64,000 bases of DNA. Origin: Marivivens donghaensis (GTDB lineage: Bacteria; Pseudomonadota; Alphaproteobacteria; Rhodobacterales; Rhodobacteraceae). Positions 61,741-64,000 of the stretch are shown here, in pieces. Position 1 is the stretch's first letter. Each line of letters begins with the position of its first letter. Under the pieces are notes generated by a model. It did no database searches. It saw nothing but the letters and a program-made list of their open reading frames with translations, and was not told the DNA's origin. Position numbers and translations under genes: made by a program. The stretch covers positions 128,175-192,174 of the forward strand of contig NZ_JAUFRA010000009.1 in NCBI RefSeq assembly GCF_030410045.1. Reading direction: 5' to 3'.

Positions 61741-63300
61741 ATGACCCAGCATCAACGCCTCCTTATCATCGACTTCGGTTCTCAGGTGACGCAGCTGATC
61801 GCGCGCCGCCTGCGTGAGCTGAAGGTTTACTGCGAAATCCACCCCTATCAGTCGGTCACCGCTGAAACCATTCGTGAGCTTGCTCCGAAGGCTGTGATCC
61901 TCTCTGGTGGTCCTGACAGCGTGACGCGCGATGGCTCTCCCCGCGCGCCGCAAGAACTTTTCGACATGGGCCTGCCGATCTTTGGTATCTGCTACGGCCA
62001 ACAAGTTATGATGGAACAGCTCGGCGGTAAGGTCGAAGCTGGACACCACGCTGAATATGGCCGTGCTTTTGTAACCCCTGCTGAGGGTCACAAAGGCGAC
62101 GGTATCTTTGCTGGCCTCTTTGGCGAAGGCAAAGAACAGGTTTGGATGTCGCACGGCGACCGCGTCACGAAACTCGCCCCTGGGTTTGAGGTCATCGGTG
62201 TTTCGCCGAACGCCCCTCTTGCTATGGTCGCGGATGAAGCGCGCAAGTTCTACGCTGTTCAGTTCCACCCCGAGGTGCACCACACCCCGAACGGCGCCAA
62301 GATGCTGGAAAACTTTGTCAAAATGGCTGGGTTCACTGGCGATTGGACCATGGCGTCGTACCGTCAGGAAATGATCGAAAAAATCCGTGCCCAAGTCGGT
62401 GACAAACAAGTCATCTGTGCTCTGTCGGGTGGCGTTGATTCTTCGGTCACGGGTATTCTTTTGCACGAAGCGATTGGCGACCAACTGACCTGTGTGTTCG
62501 TGGACCACGGTTTGCTGCGCTTGAATGAGGCTGAACAGGTCGTCGCGATGTTCCGCGATAACTACAACCTGAACCTCATTCATGCGGACGAAAGCGATTT
62601 GTTCCTTGGCGAACTCGAAGGGATTTCCGATCCTGAGGTGAAGCGCAAAACCATCGGTAAGCTCTTTATCGACGTGTTCCAAAAATACGCGGACCAGATC
62701 GAAGGCGCAGAGTTCCTTGCCCAAGGCACGCTTTATCCGGACGTGATCGAATCCGTGTCCTTCTCGGGCGGCCCTTCGGTCACCATCAAATCGCACCACA
62801 ACGTGGGCGGCCTGCCTGAAAAGATGGGCCTGAAACTGGTCGAACCGCTCCGTGAGTTGTTCAAAGACGAGGTACGCGCGCTTGGCCGTGAACTCGGACT
62901 GCCAGACAGCTTCATCGGTCGTCACCCCTTCCCTGGCCCGGGTCTCGCGATCCGCTGCCCAGGCGAGATCACCCGCGAAAAGCTGGAAATCCTGCGCAAA
63001 GCGGATGCCGTTTACATCGACCAGATCCGCAAGCACGGTCTCTATGATAAAATCTGGCAGGCCTTCGCTGCGATCCTTCCGATGCGCACCGTGGGCGTTA
63101 TGGGCGACGGTCGTACCTACGACTATGCAGTTGCCATCCGCGCTGTGACTTCGGTCGACGGTATGACCGCAGACACCTATCCGTTCACGCAGGAATTCCT
63201 CGGCGAAACGATGACCCGCATCATCAACGAGGTCAAAGGCGTGAACCGCGTGTTCTACGACCTCACGTCCAAGCCTCCTGGAACGATCGAGCTCGAATGA
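61741..63300 (+). CDS. guaA: GMP synthase (glutamine-hydrolysing)
   Basis: 519 residues. Glutamine amidotransferase half with C84 (FGICYGQQ) and FHPEVHHT, ATP pyrophosphatase half with SGGVDSSV, and the dimerisation domain with GRHPFPGPGLAIR and TSKPPGTIELE at the end. Makes GMP from XMP. Divergent from the MttB-family gene (146-bp gap). Stop overlaps the next gene. Confidence 0.98.
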   Translation: MTQHQRLLIIDFGSQVTQLIARRLRELKVYCEIHPYQSVTAETIRELAPKAVILSGGPDSVTRDGSPRAPQELFDMGLPIFGICYGQQVMMEQLGGKVEAGHHAEYGRAFVTPAEGHKGDGIFAGLFGEGKEQVWMSHGDRVTKLAPGFEVIGVSPNAPLAMVADEARKFYAVQFHPEVHHTPNGAKMLENFVKMAGFTGDWTMASYRQEMIEKIRAQVGDKQVICALSGGVDSSVTGILLHEAIGDQLTCVFVDHGLLRLNEAEQVVAMFRDNYNLNLIHADESDLFLGELEGISDPEVKRKTIGKLFIDVFQKYADQIEGAEFLAQGTLYPDVIESVSFSGGPSVTIKSHHNVGGLPEKMGLKLVEPLRELFKDEVRALGRELGLPDSFIGRHPFPGPGLAIRCPGEITREKLEILRKADAVYIDQIRKHGLYDKIWQAFAAILPMRTVGVMGDGRTYDYAVAIRAVTSVDGMTADTYPFTQEFLGETMTRIINEVKGVNRVFYDLTSKPPGTIELE

Positions 63301-63584
63301 TCGAACTCACGGGATACATTGATGTCCCCGAAGGGCGGCGCGAGGCAATCGCGACCGCCCTTCCGCTTCATATCGAACTCACACGTGCTGAAACGGGTTG
63401 TGTGCGGTTCGACGTAATCCCTGATCCCAAGGTTGCAGGCCGTTACAACGTGTCCGAACTCTTTACCGATCGTGAGAGTTTTGATGCGCATCAGGCGCGG
63501 GTAAAGGCCTCTGCGTGGGGTGAAATCTCGGCTGGCATTCCTCGTGAATATGCAATCCGCGAATGGCCTGATCTCAAAAAATAA
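63297..63584 (+). CDS. Antibiotic biosynthesis monooxygenase (ABM) family protein
   Basis: 95 residues, ferredoxin-like dimer fold: IELTGYIDVPEGRREAIATALPLHIELTRAETGCVRFDVIPDPKVAGRYNVSELFTDRESFDAHQARVKASAW. Similar small proteins are quinol monooxygenases or aldehyde-related enzymes. Its ATG overlaps the guaA stop (ATGA), so it is co-transcribed with guaA. Confidence 0.88.
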   Translation: MIELTGYIDVPEGRREAIATALPLHIELTRAETGCVRFDVIPDPKVAGRYNVSELFTDRESFDAHQARVKASAWGEISAGIPREYAIREWPDLKK

Positions 63585-63781
63585 AGTAAACTGAACGGTT
63601 TATTTGATGCGGTGCCGCAACAGATTTGACCAACTGTCAAATTATCCGCGCGCCTATCCGTCTGTTAATCTTCCGTTTACCACGTCCCCTGTTACCTTAA
63701 GTCATGAGAAACATCTTACGCGGCGTCAGAATTGACCGATCAACTTTCGGTTAGCTAACGTTCACGTCATGGGAGAAGGAG

Positions 63782-63802
63782 ACCGTCAGCTTACGTGACG
63801 GT
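63782..63802 (+). promoter_or_regulatory. Hairpin upstream of the terminal small ORF
   Basis: Perfect 7-bp stem ACCGTCA/TGACGGT with a 7-nt loop, 17 bp before the ATG at 63820. A strong ribosome-site-like GAAGGAGA lies just upstream without a well-placed start codon. Possibly a leader structure. Confidence 0.4.
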
Positions 63803-63819
63803 AATCAGGGATCAAAAAC

Positions 63820-63906
63820 ATGAAAAAGTTTACAGGCGCAGGCATCGCCCTGCTACTCGGTAAGTTTTTGGTTGTATTCCCGTTACAGGCACAACAAATC
63901 TGCTAA
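63820..63906 (+). CDS. Possible 28-residue signal-peptide-like small protein
   Basis: An ATG with CAGGG about nine bases upstream opens a frame that encodes a basic start (MKKFTGAG), a hydrophobic stretch (IALLLGKFLVVFPLQA) and a short tail ending in Cys. It looks like an intact secretion signal with almost no mature protein. Could be a leader peptide, a small secreted peptide, or a remnant of a longer gene. The surrounding 63585-64000 shows no other gene. Confidence 0.3.
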   Translation: MKKFTGAGIALLLGKFLVVFPLQAQQIC

Positions 63907-64000
63907 CACTCTGAATTCATTACATAGGCTAACCTTTAGTTCATCACAATACGGCACATAATGGTCAGTAATTTGGTCAGTAGAGCGTGAGAGCTTGTAC

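Noticed and set aside
61597..63036. Open frame of about 480 codons antisense to guaA
   Set aside because: Same reason: guaA is certain on the plus strand, and the antisense translation has no family features. A similar shadow opposite pstS (22305-23306) was also discarded.
1..64000. tRNA genes, CRISPR arrays, insertion sequences or prophage
   Set aside because: No cloverleaf-like conserved stretches, no regularly spaced repeats, no transposase, integrase or phage structural genes were seen.

Overview
The window reads as chromosomal DNA of a marine alphaproteobacterium of the Rhodobacteraceae (Roseobacter group). The main signs are the dusB-ntrB-ntrC-ntrY-ntrX block followed by trkA-trkH-hfq-hflX, an ispD-ispF fusion, a type II DAHP synthase, DUF6456 and DUF6477 proteins, NtrC without the sigma-54 contact motif, and genes for breaking down osmolytes. 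Genes are tightly packed with many 1-4 bp overlaps. I see no rRNA, tRNA, CRISPR array, prophage or insertion sequence.

Layout: 1-532 is the start of a peptide-type solute-binding protein, followed by a candidate small RNA (about 647-721). 0.9-2.8 kb holds 3-hydroxybutyrate dehydrogenase and a patatin-like hydrolase (polyhydroxybutyrate/lipid turnover). 2.8-5.4 kb holds a DUF502 membrane protein and the pseudouridine catabolic pair psuG-psuK. 5.5-7.4 kb holds a DUF4198 protein and a HupE/UreJ protein whose start codons interlock. 7.6-9.3 kb is rpsB-tsf. 9.4-17.1 kb is the most accessory-looking part: a possible structured RNA, a LuxR solo, a GMC oxidoreductase and a two-domain class III CoA-transferase. 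The last two I read as dddA-dddD, for dimethylsulfoniopropionate (DMSP) cleavage. They are followed by a LysR regulator and an ectoine hydrolase-like gene. 17.2-24.6 kb is a complete Pho module (phoR, pstSCAB, phoU, phoB) with Pho boxes.

24.6-29.2 kb carries housekeeping genes (gamma-carbonic anhydrase, gmk, yicC, a PAS protein, DAHP synthase). 29.4-35.9 kb is a GlxA-type regulator and a branched-chain amino acid-type ABC importer with an extra 76-residue membrane protein inside the operon. 36.0-38.5 kb is a penicillin acylase family hydrolase. 38.5-43.0 kb is hflX-hfq-trkH-trkA. 43.2-43.8 kb is a TetR gene with a perfect 16-bp palindrome, lying between trkA and ntrX. 43.8-51.0 kb is the Ntr nitrogen-control operon.

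51.2-53.3 kb is ispDF-pgpA-cinA; 53.5-54.6 kb is amtB; 54.7-58.4 kb has hpt, a RatA-like protein, lipA, a peroxiredoxin and oxyR; 58.6-60.0 kb has DUF6456 and DUF6477 genes; 60.0-63.6 kb has a non-pyrrolysine MttB-family methyltransferase, guaA and a small monooxygenase. The last 400 bp holds a hairpin and a possible 28-residue secreted peptide.

The biological theme is a coastal heterotroph that senses phosphate (Pho) and nitrogen (Ntr/Amt) and imports amino acids. It probably consumes methylated or zwitterionic osmolytes: DMSP through DddD/DddA, ectoine through DoeA, and perhaps a betaine through the MttB homologue. All functional calls come from reading motifs and recalling families; no database search was run.
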